Part shown: one piece after another, positions 24,295-37,040 of the stretch | Layout: each line of letters opens with the position of its first letter | Position numbering within the stretch: position 1 is the first letter of the stretch | Assembly: GCF_003473485.1 (NCBI RefSeq) | Contig: NC_053045.1 | Coordinates: 42,264,494-42,328,493, forward strand | From: Medicago truncatula | Lineage: Eukaryota; Streptophyta; Magnoliopsida; Fabales; Fabaceae | Length of the DNA: 64,000 nucleotides | Direction of reading: 5' to 3' | The notes under the pieces: model-generated | Database searches by the model: none | What the model saw: only the letters and a program-made list of their open reading frames with translations | What the model was told of the DNA's origin: nothing | Position numbers and translations under genes: made by a program

Positions 24295-26865
24295 ATGGCT
24301 CTCATACCAACCCCTTTCCCTACTCAAACATCCTCCTTCTCTCTCCCTCAAATTTCCAGCCTCAGATCTCCCAAATTCGTCATGGCTTCCACACTCCGCT
24401 CTGGTTCCAAGTCAGTAATCCCCTTTTTCAGATCCCTTATCCCCACTTTTTCAATTCTTCGTGCATTTCATTTCATCTTCAATTTTTATTTTTATTTTGT
24501 TATGTTTGATTGTTGATTATTTAATTTGTGATATGATATTGAATTAATTTTTGGTTTGGTGAAATGATTGTTGGGGTGGTTCGATTGCATTCAAGTTTTT
24601 TTTTTTTTTTTTTGCTTTGCATGTATAGTCTTATGGTTGGTGAGGATATTCAGGATGCTTGTTTGGTTCAATAATTTAATTTTTCTTACTACAATCTCAC
24701 CAACTTATATTATCAACGTTTTTGTGATTATTTTTCTTAGTATTATAACTTGTTATGTTTATTATTCCACTTTTTTTGCATGTTTCTGTCAGTAACGTAT
24801 TTAATGATCTTAGCCTATGTTTTTCCTCCAGTATCTTCTACTAATATTCTTAACAAGTAGTACACCTTAGTTTTGTTTTTTTGATTGTATTCTATGGTAT
24901 AAACGCATATTCCCTAGGTGGCTTCACTATAAATTCAAATTATAATTTTTGGAACTTGTTGTGTCTATATTACCATCTGCTTAGTCTTGAATTCATGCAT
25001 ATGTGAATTTGATGACTGTTTTACAGAAATTGGTCATACAGTCGCGATGTTGGTGGCGGCTCATTAAAATTTGATTTTGTTTATTTTATGTAATTCTAAA
25101 AATACCGAACTTAATTCTGGACCGTTTTGATCAGACTGTCACTGACTTGCTCACTGCAGCAAATCCGGGTCCATGTTTACCGATTCTTTTTTATGATCAT
25201 CTTGTTGGAGCTGAATACAGAGTATTGGTAACACTTCTAGTGAATTGATTGCATATTCTGTCAAATTGTCATTTTGATGAAGTCTACATGGGAGTTTTGT
25301 GATATTGTTTCGTTGAATGATAGTAATAATTTAATACATAAATAAATTATTTTGCCTGTTAAAGAAAATAATGATATTAATATAGACTGGTATAAATCAA
25401 TTCACAAACGTAAGGTCATTTGAATGGTGCTGTGCTGTTGCTCTAAAAAGTCATTTTATATTACTTTGCAGAGAGGTTGAAAATATTAAGAAGGCTTTCA
25501 CACCTCCCAGAGAAGTGCATGTTCAAGTAACCCACTCTATGCCTCCCCAAAAGATTGAAATTTTCAAATCGTTGGAGGGTTGGGCTGAGGAAACATTATT
25601 GACTCACCTTAAACCCGTAGAAAAGTGTTGGCAACCACAGGATTTTCTGCCAGATCCTTCCTCAGATGGATTCGAAGAGCAAGTGAAGGAACTGAGAGAG
25701 AGGGCAAAAGAGCTTCCAGATGATTACTTTGTTGTTCTGGTTGGAGATATGGTCACAGAAGAAGCTCTTCCTACTTACCAAACTATGCTTAATACTTTGG
25801 ACGGAGTTCGTGATGAAACAGGTGCCAGCCCTACTCCCTGGGCTATTTGGACAAGAGCATGGACAGCTGAAGAAAATAGACACGGTGATCTTCTTAACAA
25901 GTATCTTTACTTGTCCGGGCGCGTTGATATGAGACAAATTGAAAAGACAATTCAGTACTTGATTGGCTCTGGAATGGTAAGATCCTAGACATCTATTGAT
26001 GATCTTAGTATCATAATAAATTACATAATATGCAAATTTTAAAGGAACTATTAAATCCATAATATAATACAGAGAATGTGCTTAAAATGGACATTTTATC
26101 AACTAATGTCTAATGCATCCAGATGCATCAATGTGTCACTGTCAGTATTTATGTCTAATTCATATTTATGTTTAGAATTTCTAGAATAAGATCAAACTTC
26201 TCTGGAATTCATTCTTGACTCAAAATATTATGCTGCTAGTTGAATCCTGTCATATTTATTGTTTATATCTCTCTAATGTTGGATTGATGGAAATTGATGG
26301 ATAGGATCCTCGGACTGAGAATAGCCCTTACCTTGGCTTTATCTACACTTCATTTCAAGAGAGGGCAACCTTTATATCGCATGGAAACACAGCTAGGCTT
26401 GCTAAGGAACGCGGCGATTTGAAGTTGGCTCAGATCTGTGGTCTGATTGCCTCAGATGAGAAACGCCATGAGACTGCTTACACAAAGATAGTGGAAAAGC
26501 TATTGGAGATTGATCCTGATGGAACAGTTATTGCTTTTGCCGACATGATGAGGAAGAAAATTGCTATGCCAGCACACCTGATGTATGATGGCCGAGACGA
26601 CAATCTGTTTGATAACTATTCTGCTGTTGCCCAGCGCATTGGAGTCTACACTGCCAAGGACTATGCTGATATACTTGAGTTTCTGGTCGGGAGGTGGAAG
26701 GTGGCCGACATAACCGGACTTTCAGGTGAGGGACGAAAGGCACAGGAGTATGTTTGTGGGTTGCCACCAAGAATCAGAAGGCTGGAGGAGAGAGCTTCAG
26801 CAAGAGCAAAGGAATCATCCAAACTTGCATTCAGTTGGATTCATGATAGGGAAGTACTACTCTAA
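24295..26865 (+). CDS. Plastid stearoyl-ACP (delta-9) desaturase
   Basis: This soluble stromal enzyme inserts the cis-9 double bond into 18:0-ACP, using ferredoxin and O2, and makes oleate for membranes and oil. Exons are 24295-24410, 25472-25976 and 26305-26865 with GT/AG introns, giving 393 aa, the usual precursor length. A plastid transit peptide of about 30-33 residues ([19 protein letters not shown]...) precedes the conserved [10 protein letters not shown]. The first intron splits the codon for Lys39. The diiron ligands are in place: the helix with [14 protein letters not shown] sequence (here [10 protein letters not shown]), EENRHGD with Glu173 and His176, and DEKRHE with Glu259 and His262, matching castor positions 143/146 and 229/232 after a 30-residue offset. 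The conserved [19 protein letters not shown] block and the C-terminus [11 protein letters not shown] are present. Nothing is truncated. The two-intron structure is typical. It could be any FAB2 paralogue, since chain-length preference cannot be read by eye. Confidence 0.97.
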
Positions 26866-28045
26866 GCATATTAAGGATCAATATTAAATCTTCCAGCAAC
26901 TCTACTTGGAGCAATGTTGAATAGTTGAAAATTCAGGTTGTCATTTTTGTTTGGTGAAACAATCGTTCTCTTGCGTGGTCTGTTAAGCATAAGCAATCAG
27001 GGGGCAGCTGTAGTAATAGAAATGCTATTTTTTTTTTCCTTTTCCTTGTAGCAGTGATATGTTTCAAGTATAAGTTGACGTTTTTATCTTGCAATTTTGA
27101 TGATAAAGAAAATTTAGTTAATGGCCCGTGCATGGTGCATGTATGTGAAAAGTCCTTTAAAGGCAATTTTGATGGCGGTGGAAACGATTTGTCCTATTTT
27201 TTTGAAATGGCAAATTTTATTCTCGTCGAGTAGGTGCAAGACGCACTAAAACTCGCGGAAAGACCGAAAAATAAATACAACATGATGCCGCATATATACG
27301 GAACACCAAAACCACCACAAAAAACCTATATGGCCACAAGCAATGAGGCTGAATTATACTTGCAAGCACAAAGCATACCCCCGCCTCACCGAAATACTTG
27401 AGTTGGTGTGAGTGGCATGTAAATTTTTTGCTTGTAGCTTCATTGGAATAGGCTACATTGGTATATTAGGATGTATGCAGCTGCATCACAAATTAAGAGC
27501 ATGTACTAGAATAACAGTTTTAACAACGGGCTGGGGATTCTGGAAATGAGTGAGAGTCGAGGTATGCAGTTGAATCATAGGTACCTGCTATTGGCTTAAG
27601 ACTAAGTTTGTGGTTGTTCTTTGGAATTAACAATATTTTGATTTTTTGGAGTTTGTTATTTTGAATTAGCAGAGTATTTTTAAAATAATAAAAGAAATGA
27701 AAAAAGAAAATTCGTAGACTTAACAATAAAAAATTTGTCAAAAAATAAAAAGTTGGACTCTTGAAAAATAAAATAAAGAAGAAGAAAAAAAATAAATAAT
27801 TAGTTTTATTAATACATATGTTTTGGCAAATAGATTAAAAGTTGGTACTACTTTAATGTTTCAGGTTCGTAGCTGCATCTAATTCGAATTCTTTTGATTA
27901 ACCTATTTTTTCAAATATATCCCACATTAACTTAAGTCACATTATAAGTTTAAAAGATCTCTATACTGTGTACTTGACTTTGAATGACCGTTTATAATTT
28001 CAAGTTCATAGCAAAATGCATTAATATGTTGACGATGCTAATTGA
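26866..28045. other. Desaturase 3' UTR, then repeat-like sequence
   Basis: The 3' UTR probably occupies roughly the first 250 bases. At about 27194-27420 there is sequence starting with a T run and GAAATGGCAAATTTTATTC that resembles the minus-strand 3' end of LINEs, but no target duplication or coding remnant was found. The remainder is unassigned. Confidence 0.35.
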
Positions 28046-29990
28046 CAAGTGCACCAAATTATAAACAAGTAATAAAGTAATATCGTCTCCACAAGGAATA
28101 TCGTTCAACTTAGCAATAACATAATTTATTAGAAGTACATAAAAATAAAAAGATAAAGTGGTTGAAGAGTTTTAATTGTCTTGCCTAATGCGAGATTAGG
28201 TTGGTTTGATTCAGATGCGTAACAAAGATTAGGGTATCCTTGAATCTCTCTTCCTTCTTTGTTGGAATTCATGCGCTTAATTATCAGTTTATGACCTGTC
28301 TTTTGATTTACAAAGTAGAACATGACCTCATGATATAATAGCGTAAGTTTTAATTTTATAACGCCGCAATTTAACAAGTTATAATTGCGGTATTTCTTTA
28401 AGATGAGTCAAAACCCTAACTTCATACTTAGATTCGATTAAAAAAATTAAATGAGAAAATAAGCAATTTACAATTGTTTTGTTGAAATGAAATTAGGATT
28501 GTCAATCCTATATTCAACATAGAGACTAGTTTTCAACTGTTTGTTTTAAAAAGCATTAGAAACAGACATATACAAATTAAATCGGTCACTTGAATTATAA
28601 TTTGAATAAAAAATCTTTATTAATTGAATCCAACAAATAAGAAGAGGTTCTTCTTGGAATTTTAATCAAAAGAGGTTTAGTTGCAAAGAGATTTGGTGTG
28701 GAAAAGAATAGGAAATAGAATGTGGTTGAAAGCAAGAATTATCTTCTCTAAGTTTGCCCCGCTTGAGCGAAAATGATAATTTAGTCAACGTTGAAAGTAG
28801 AACGAATGAGGATTTGAGCCCCCTCGTGAATAGGTATGTCATTTTATAAAATTAGGCAAATGATAACTTTCAGCTATTCCGTTACTTGATGACAAGTAAC
28901 ATACCAAGTTTGAGGTTGTCATAACTTCTCATCATTTGTAATTTTTAGATTCATTTAGGTCAATTGTTTAGTTTATTTCTTTCATTTTGGTGTTAAGTTT
29001 AGATTTATTCATTATCATCATTAACAAACATATCGTGTAGTTTTGTTTTCTTTCTTTGGTTTAATGCAGTGTTGAAATTGTGAAAGTGCAACATGACCCA
29101 TGTGTAGTATTTTGATCATATCTCATATGGTATATATCCAAATGGAGTCAAAACAACACCAAATGAAAACTAATATTCATATTTACAGCTTTCATCAATA
29201 CAATTAAATCCATTTCGGAACATAAGCAAGTGAAAAAGACACGTTTTAAGGTGATAGGCGCCATAATTGCAATCCTTAAGTGGCAGCTCCCTGTATCACA
29301 CCTGTTACACTATAAATACTTTTTTTAATCATATTGAAGGTGATCTCTTGATCATATTTCAGTTTATTAAATTGTGCCCTAGTAGAGAAAGAGAAAATCG
29401 TTGAAGGAGTTTTATCAAGAATGGTTTTTGTATTGTTCTTATAATGCTTCTTTAATCGTTATCTCTTGTTTATTTGTCATGAGTAATTAATTCCTCCGTA
29501 GTTGGGGATTAGTAGGACTAGATGAAAACTTCTTACGTGATTTGGTCTTTGATTATTGTTTTAATTTATTAAGTTAATTTTCTTGTCTTCATACTTAATG
29601 CTTTTATTATTTTAGAATTAACGTCTTTGTTAATAAGGAATTAGGGCAACTGTATTCAAGAGAATTCGATAAAGCAATTCAATAGTCATGATCAACTTGA
29701 TATCTCGGTTTATTTATTATGATTGAAACAAATTAATTCGTTTAATTTTTATAGTTCTTATCCATCAAATTTAATACCTTTTTGTTTTGTCTATAATTTG
29801 TATTATATCTATTCCTTTTCTTTTGATGTTTTAGAACTTCAACTATATTCCAAAACTTTTGATGCTTTAGTGAATTTATTATTGTCTTCTCAAGTTTACC
29901 CTTGTTGAAAAACACAATAAACTATTAAAGTAGTTGTGATCTTTGGTTTATCACATGTGAATTTAATGATAAATAAAGACATTTAAGTAA
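28046..29990. mobile_element. Decayed LTR-retroelement-like sequence
   Basis: A block at about 28055-28110 (CAAGTGCACCAAAT ... TCCACAAGGA) matches the left part of the solo-LTR-like element at 15160. Another segment near 29480-29530 resembles, in opposite orientation, sequence from its middle (around 15815). No LTR pair, gag or pol could be delimited, and the limits are estimates. Confidence 0.3.
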
Positions 29991-30086
29991 AAAACATACA
30001 AATGTTTATTATATACTTTAATTACTCCTTAAGACTTGTGTTAAGAGTTTAATCATCAAAAGAAAAAGGAATGGAGGGAGTAATAT

Positions 30087-30172
30087 ATAAAGAAAGGAGA
30101 ATGTTAACCATTGCTCTTGAGGCATTGGATAAATTGCCCTGAGGATAATGGTTAACAAGATCCATAAATAAA
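30087..30172. mobile_element. 68-bp remnant of the Mutator-type MITE family
   Basis: The element at 30096-30163 consists of little more than its two inverted ends (GGAGAATGTTAACCATTGC ... GATAATGGTTAACAAGATCC). It is flanked by ATAAAGAAA and ATAAATAAA (8 of 9). It belongs to the family at 12175, 36857 and 56298, whose members are 175-186 bp. Confidence 0.7.
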
Positions 30173-31300
30173 ATAACATATTTTGTCTTCTTTTAAGTTA
30201 GTGTTTCCTTTTTCCAAAGTTACTCTCAACTTTAAATACAAATAACAAATATAATAAATAGATAAAAGTAAATTCAAATATTAAAATAAAAGTGTAACAA
30301 ATGATATGAGTAGATATATTAATTAAATAACATTTATAATTTTAGTTATAATCAAAATCAAAATTTTATTAAAAAAAAAAACACAGTCAATTTATAGTTT
30401 TCAATCATTAACGGAATAAATATCTTACCATTTTAGTTTTATTACACACAAAAATTCCATACACCTAAGACCTAACAATTAGAACTTTAAATTTTATTTA
30501 TATTTTTATTTATATTTTAATATTTTATGATATAAATCTTTACGATCCACAAAATCTTTTATAAGAATCGTACAATGCTGATAAAGACCCCTGATATTTC
30601 AATCCAATATCCACTGCCTATTTTTATGTGAAAATTGATCCCGAAAACTCCAATCAAATACACTCTTGTGTTTTTATCATTCATTCATGGTGTGTTGTTT
30701 CCGGCTATGATGTGAGCAACAAACTGAGAATAAAGGAGTGTCTAAGCATTTAAGCCATACTCTTCAATTCTGAGTTTGTTGATCGTATCATGGCTAGAAT
30801 TATGCTTATGTTGAACTTGTAGGTGAAGAACCGCACCATCTTGACGCTAATGTCCAATGAAGTTATTAGTTCAATGAAACTTATAAACATTATCACAGTT
30901 ATTCTCTCTCTCTCTCTCAAAATGAAAAAACTATTCACAGTTGTTATATTCACACAGTAATCATTGCTTACATAGATCTGTCTTTTATTTGTCCAAATCT
31001 TTACTGTGGTCAATATAACACTACTCTTGACCTAGAATTCAGGATTAAGATTCTTGGATCCAAATGACACCGGAGATGCTCCACCTCTCAATACCAACGA
31101 AAATGATTAGAGAACATCTCAAGTGTCACATAAAACCAACAATGCAATCCTGAGGTAAAGTAGAACTGTATATCCAAAGTCAGTCAAATCAAACAAGATT
31201 ATTCAAATTTAAATCCAATTTCAAATGAATAAAATTGAATATTATAAATTTAAATTTGAAGAGAAAATAATAAAGTTTGTGTGGTAAAAGTAACAGATTA
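30173..31300. other. Unassigned AT-rich intergenic sequence
   Basis: No gene or paired repeat recognised. A TC microsatellite lies near 30904-30918. Confidence 0.4.
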
Positions 31301-31640
31301 AAGATGTAGCGAGATGTTCGAGGCCATATTCAAAATTGAATAAATTTGATAGGCACGGAGAATCGCCATCTATGATTGTTTTTGCCAACCTTCAATGCAA
31401 TAAGTGCCAATTATCGACACTCTTGCTCTGCAAATTGGCTTTTTTGTTTTTCATTCAAAACAATTTCGTAAATTAAAATAAAAAACAAGATTAAGAAGAA
31501 CAAATTGAAACTTGAATAAGAACCCTAAAAAAATTAAGGAGGCGCTGTAATAGTGAGTAGGGAAGATTGATTGTTTTGCATAGGCTGCAGCTTTGCATTA
31601 TATAGAACGCAAAACCCTAATTTTGTTACTTTGGGCTTTT
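31300..31640 (-). promoter_or_regulatory. Possible orphan promoter and 5' leader (minus strand)
   Basis: Read on the minus strand there is a TATA-like TCTATATAATGC near 31596-31607, then a pyrimidine-rich leader-like stretch. Next comes an ATG near 31371 opening a frame of about two dozen codons (MAILRAYQIYSILNMA...) that soon stops. On the + strand the adjacent AAAACCCTAA is a telo-box-like motif. It may be the 5' end of a broken or captured gene. This is speculative. Confidence 0.2.
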
Positions 31641-32188
31641 ACGGGTTTTATTTTGGGCTCTTTCATTCTCGGCTTATGGACTTTTTATCTTTTAACATTG
31701 GAAAATTTCTCTATCAATCCCCCCATTTTTGCTGGAAACGTATTGGAACATAAGTTTCGATTGAAAAAATTTCTACTAAAATATCTCGGATTCTATGATC
31801 CGATACACATTTTTTTTCCAGGTTGAGAAACTCAGGGGGCCTAAAAAATAATAATCCTACTATTGAGTTATCGAATACTACACACGATGCTACATGTCTT
31901 GATTGGTTTTGCTACAACCCGAAATTAAATTTTAACTTCTTTTTTATTTTCAAGATATTTATCCATCTAGACACGAGATTATTTTTTTCCTGTTTGATTT
32001 GTTAAATTTGATGGGTCTTTTTTAAAAAACATTGAGAATATAAAAGTAGGTCTCAAACGAAATATAGAGTGATTAGGTTTAACGTGGTTGTTCTAAAAAA
32101 AGAAAAGGTTTAACGTGTGTTGTAATAAAAATATTAAAAGAGATGTAGATTGTATTTTATAGGGAATTGAATAGGTTGTGGTTTAGCA

Positions 32189-32630
32189 TCTTCTTATATA
32201 TTAAAGTTAACACATAAGTTTATTTTAGTCCTAATTTTAACTTAAACCCTAATGCCTTAATTTACTGTTTTAACCTTAATGCTTATTTCATTTTTTCTTC
32301 TTTTATATATTAAAGTTAACACATAAGCTTATTTTAGCCCTAATTTTAACCTAAACCCTAATGCCTTAATTTACTGTTTTAACCTTAATGCTTATTTCAT
32401 TTTTTCTTATTATATATTAAAGTTAACACATAAGCTTATTTTAACTCTAATTTTAACCTAAACCCTAATGCCTTAATTTACTGTTTTAACCTTAATGCTT
32501 ATTTCATTTTTTCTTATTATATATTAAAGTTAACACATAAGCTTATTTTAGCCCTAATTTTAACCTAAACCCTAATGCCTTAATTTACTGTTTTAACCTT
32601 AATGCTTATTTCATTTTTTCTATTTTTTTG
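32189..32630 (+). repeat. Four tandem copies (107-109 bp) of the Helitron 5' end
   Basis: The marker TTAAAGTTAACACATAAG occurs at 32201, 32310, 32417 and 32524, giving periods of 109, 107 and 107. Copies 2-4 are nearly identical. Copy 1 differs slightly. Each unit carries the 5'-terminal sequence of the Helitron plus an AAACCCTAA-containing segment. Confidence 0.9.
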
Positions 32631-33281
32631 TTTAAACTAATCGGTCTGCTTATTTCATTTGTTCTATTATTTTTTTTCAACAAATCGGCCAAATCACACT
32701 CATAACTAAATCTCCTATTTTCTTCAACAAAACAAATCGTTCTTCCTTTTCTCTTGGTTCGCGACATATACAAGCAACATCACTCCTAAATCTGATTTCA
32801 ACAAAACAAATCGGTTCTTCCTTTTCTCTTGGTTCACGATTCAATTTCGACTGTTGATGGTTTGTTTTTGATCGGTTTGTTTTTGAGAGTAGCTAAATCA
32901 TTTGTTTTTGATCGGGGTTTGTTTTTGAGAGTAGCTGAATCATTTTTTTTAATGGTTTGTTGTGAAATTGAAATTGATAGTAGCTGAATCATTTGTTTTT
33001 GATCGGTTGTTGTGAAATTGAAATTGAGAGTAGCTGAATCATTTGTTTTTGATTGGTTTGTTGATTTTACAGTTTATGAATTTTCAAATTAGGGTTTAAA
33101 ATAAGATTAATAGATTATCTAATGTAATTGTTTTAGTTTTATAGATTATCTATCAAATCATTATGTGCAATTGATTATGTTCACATAATCATCTGGTTAG
33201 TTAACATACCTTTTTCTTTTCTTTGATTCTCTTCTTTTCATCACTATTAACCCTATTCTTTTAATCGCTATTTTAGAAAAC

Positions 33282-33515
33282 ATGGCCGACATAAATATAG
33301 AAACTCTTTTGTCGTATCACTGCCTAACTGGTAAACTTTTTAACACATATTCCTTTAATCTAATTATATTTTCCTGCGGTATATACATGACAAAAATTTG
33401 ACTTTCGTTTTTTATAGGTCCTCTGCTCAAAAACACACTTTCAGAATATGACAAGGCAATCAACAAGCTACAAGTAAAGTACAGAACATACATCGTCGAG
33501 TACGACTTCGACACT
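33282..33515 (+). pseudogene. Two-exon gene fragment carried in the Helitron
   Basis: Two exons join in frame: 33282-33330 and 33418-33515, with GT/AG intron ends, followed by a good donor (GTGAGT) at 33516. Together they encode 49 aa from an ATG: MADINIETLLSYHCLTG, then a Lys/Tyr-rich stretch ending YIVEYDFDT. The phase is consistent (phase 1 join). I do not recognise the family, and no in-frame continuation was identified downstream. It is probably a captured host-gene 5' portion; it could also be a short Helitron-resident gene. Confidence 0.35.
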
Positions 33516-35432
33516 GTGAGTATACTTTCATTTTTGTTGTACAGAACAAGCTATAATGTTGTTTTTAAAATTATAAACAGATAGTTGTTGAATAGTGTTG
33601 TTTGCTAAATTTATAGTGCTGTTTGCATATTGTAAATGTTTGTTCTATTTTAGAAACTAATTGTTTACTATATAATTGTGTTGTTTTGTATAAATGTTGC
33701 TATATGAAAACTGACAGATAGTTGTTTGCATAAACTAAATATTTGTTCATAAGCCACATATTTGCCTAATCATTGATATTAGTTCTCACCTATTTGTCAG
33801 TTTGTATTCAATGTCCTTTTTTTTTTTAATTACGGTAGGTCTTGCCTACCATAGTGTGCTAAACTAATAATTTTGTTGTTCTCACCAGGGCGCTGTTTGC
33901 AAACCATGGAATTGAGTCATCTTAGAAGCTAAAATTATAACTAAGTCTATGCAATGTATCTTATGTATTTTATGTTTTGCCTTGGATCAATGATTCTATT
34001 CTGGTTGGTTGAGTTATAATTGAATTGGTTTAAATTTGTGTTTCAAATCATGAACCACTCAACCATTAAAATGGTTCAGTTTTTTTATCATTCAGTTTGG
34101 TTCAGCTTAGTGATATGGTTTCAGTTAACCACATTTTTCACACCCCTGGATTCAAGCAAGTGTTGGTATTATTTTTTTATATTCTTAGCAAGGTTAAAAT
34201 CTAAAGAAGTGATAAAATATTCTTAGTTGATTACAAGTTATCTGCCACAATTTTGAAGATTCATTGTTCTTTGTTGTTTGTTAGACGTGTCAAATACTAA
34301 GTTGAATTTAATTTGATGGTTTCTTTTCTTTCTCTTTACCCTGTTTCTTCCTGAACAACTTTTAACTTGGATTATCCCTTAGATTATGAAAAGTTAACTT
34401 GGATTGGATTTGCAATGGTCAGCTTCTAGATGTCACAATAGGATATTTTATGATTGCATTAGTATGCCAATATATGGATGTTGGAAATCAATGGTGGGGT
34501 GGAGCCAGAGAGATTGTTCTGGCTCATGTCAAAGTAGGTAAGACATAATCAACACAAGATAAACCAATTTTGTCTTTGTGAATTAGTTTTTTTCTTACTA
34601 TTGATTGTGTTCCCTTCACCACCTGTTTGTTATAATGCTTCATTGAACATTCAACACATATTTGCCTGATGGTTGATTGTCTGTCACACTCCACTGAGTT
34701 TTGAAAATGTTTCATCATTTGTCTTTCATGGTTTAGGTTTAAAGTTAAGCATTACACGTCTTCATCGATATATTTTTGGCATCTGAGGAATTTGCTCTGC
34801 ATTAAGTCACTTGCTTACCGAAATTAGAAATTTTACTTTTTTAATATCTCATAATTAAACCTTATAAGATACACATGAATTATCTCTTCCTTTATGTCCT
34901 TCACGCGTCCCAGTCTGTCTGCTAATTCTCTCCTTTCTCTGATTTCTCTAAAAAAAATTCCATTTTGATCAGTTACTTTTTTATCAGATGGTTTGTATAT
35001 TTTTAATAAATAATGAGCTTACAAAATATTTATTTCTCCATGTTGTGCTCCAATGATTTCAAACAAGAAAATTATTTGCTCATTATTTGTACTATTTTAT
35101 GAAGACAGTGGTGTGGCATATGAGAACGATAAGGACCTGAAGGCTATCAAGCTTTGATGTGGCTTTTAGGGACAAGGGAAAATGAGAAAGAAAAATCACT
35201 ATTTGTTATAGTATACTCTGCATAGGTAATGCTTCCCAATTTTATCTGATTTCAAGTTACAAGTAATTAGAATTGAGTTTTAATATAGCTGTCTTTGACT
35301 TCAAAAATGTATATTGAGAACATAGCACAACCAGTCATGAAAAAATGTATATTAGGATAGCTTATGAAAGCTGATTTTTGTGATTATGTTGATTATTGCT
35401 TAGGATAGCTGATTTTTTTTCCTCCATAAAGG

Positions 35433-35860
35433 TTGGTTTCAATGAAAGATTGTTATAACCGTGTAAGTCATAGCCACCATAGTGTAGCAGTAGGCAAAAA
35501 GGTTTCTTCTGTAGCAATTTTCTGGTGTTGTCGTTGTCTCTGTGCTGCTGCTGTAGTGTGTCTGCTGGTGTTGTTATTACTATTTTTCTGGTGTTGGGTT
35601 CGGCTGTTGTTTATGCTGCTGAAACCACTGTTGTTTGGCTGATTGCAGGTGCTGTCAGTGTTTGTGCTAAGCCTGTGTGTGTGCTTTAGTCAGTTGTTTG
35701 AGCAGCAGGTTTTGCTTCTTCCATGTAGGTGTTTTGGTGCTGTTTGGCGTGGCCGTGTTTTTGAGCATTGGCCCTTTGTAATCTGTTTTTCTGTTCGCAT
35801 TCTTAGGTGTGTCTTACACCTTAGTTCTGCTTAATAAAATTTAGGAAGAAAAAAAAATAT
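35433..35860 (+). mobile_element. LINE 3'-end-like insert within the Helitron
   Basis: GT/TG-rich sequence with repeated CTGCTG-type motifs ends in AATAAAATTTAGG and an A run near 35847-35859. This is the style of LINE 3' UTRs in this kind of genome. No coding remnant or clear target duplication was found. The open frames here reflect composition. Confidence 0.35.
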
Positions 35861-36438
35861 GACATGACATTGATGAATCCTTAAATTATTTTGAGTTTGA
35901 TGTAATTATGGATGATTTTCAATTAATTCAAGATGAATTACAACATTATTTTTGTTGAAACTTATACCGCAGTTTACGTGTAGTACACTAGCAAATATGA
36001 ATTTAGAAATTATCAACTATTCTTTTAATGTAAACTATAGTTATGTTAAAATATTTTAATATATTATTGTTACAAACTATATCAAGAAACCATCAATTAT
36101 CCGATAACACAATCATATTATTTGGTACCAAGTCTCCGTAATAGGTACTCTCTTCTTTGACTCCACAATAAAAGTAGTTATCCGGTACCAATTCTTACAT
36201 AACAAGTTCATTTTATCGTGGATGGTCTAAGTACACTTTTTGTAAAAAACGCTACTCAACTACTTACGGATTGAACCACGGATCTCTTTCTTAAACTATT
36301 TAATCTCAACCCCTTACACATTAGAATACAACTTATGTGATAGAAAGTTTGTTTAATATATATTGATTTATAAATAATAATTTACTCAAATGTTAAGTAG
36401 CACATCAGACCTGTGCGGCGCACGGGTCAAAACTCTAG

Positions 36439-36847
36439 TTAGTTAAATAATTTTAAGTAGTTGAATGTTTTAGGTTTAGTATCATGATTGTGAGGATAAC
36501 AAAAAGTCTCATTAGATTGTTGGACAAGTAATAGCATACATGACTCGGGTTTAGCTGGTTTTGACCACATGCATTATTTTATTTACCACATCAAATTCCA
36601 TCGGCTCAGGTTGATAAAAACTTGTAATTTTTTTTACAAGTTAGTACTAGCATTTCTTAATATTTTCCTTTTTACAATGCTAATGAATATAGGTCAATGT
36701 TGTGTAGGCAGCTGGTTCGAGTTGGATCATGGATTCATGGACCATAAATTTTAAAACAAAAATGAGTACAAGGGCATTACATGACAAAACAAATTTAACA
36801 TTTAGAATAAATCTCTCCTAAAAAAACATTTAGACTAAATCTATAAT
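36439..36847. other. Unassigned intergenic sequence
   Basis: No gene or paired repeat recognised between the Helitron and the next MITE. Confidence 0.4.
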
Positions 36848-37040
36848 TTAAAATTTGGGAATGCTAACGAGTGTTCTTGAGACATTGGTTAAAGTTCTCA
36901 AATATGTAAGTTTGTATTAAAAAGTTGTGTAATTATTGCTAAGACAAAAGTAAAATCTTGTATTTTTACAACAAAATTTCTATTTAGAGGTTCCTTAACC
37001 AATGCCCTTAAGACATTTCTCAGAAAAACTCTTAAAATTT
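36848..37040. mobile_element. Mutator-type MITE with perfect 9-bp target duplication
   Basis: The element at 36857-37031 (175 bp) is flanked by TTAAAATTT on both sides (36848-36856, 37032-37040). Its inverted ends contain GGGAATGCTAAC and the CATTGG...CCAATG core shared with the copies at 12175, 30096 and 56298. It lies about 200 bp beyond the 3' end of the SDR gene. Confidence 0.8.

Larger units (their letters stand above)
32189..36438 (+). mobile_element. Non-autonomous Helitron, 4.25 kb
   Basis: The 5' end is TC followed by TTCTTATATATTAAAG. The 3' end has a GC-rich hairpin (GACCTGTGCG/GCGCACGGGTC, 36408-36428), six spacer bases and CTAG (36435-36438). The insertion lies between host A (32188) and T (36439), as expected for Helitrons, which make no target duplication. 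No Rep/helicase frame is present. The cargo includes tandem copies of the 5' end, a two-exon gene fragment (33282-33515) and a LINE-tail-like segment. Confidence 0.8.

Noticed and set aside
31571..32005. Possible organelle-derived or coding insert (frames with FLLKYLGFYDPIHIFFPG)
   Set aside because: I considered a plastid or mitochondrial gene fragment but could not match it to a specific gene, so no feature was called.
35433..35834. Two successive frames with Cys/Leu/Val-rich, membrane-like peptides
   Set aside because: Low-complexity GT-rich sequence ending in AATAAA and an A run, better explained as a LINE 3' tail; no intron or start context supports a gene.
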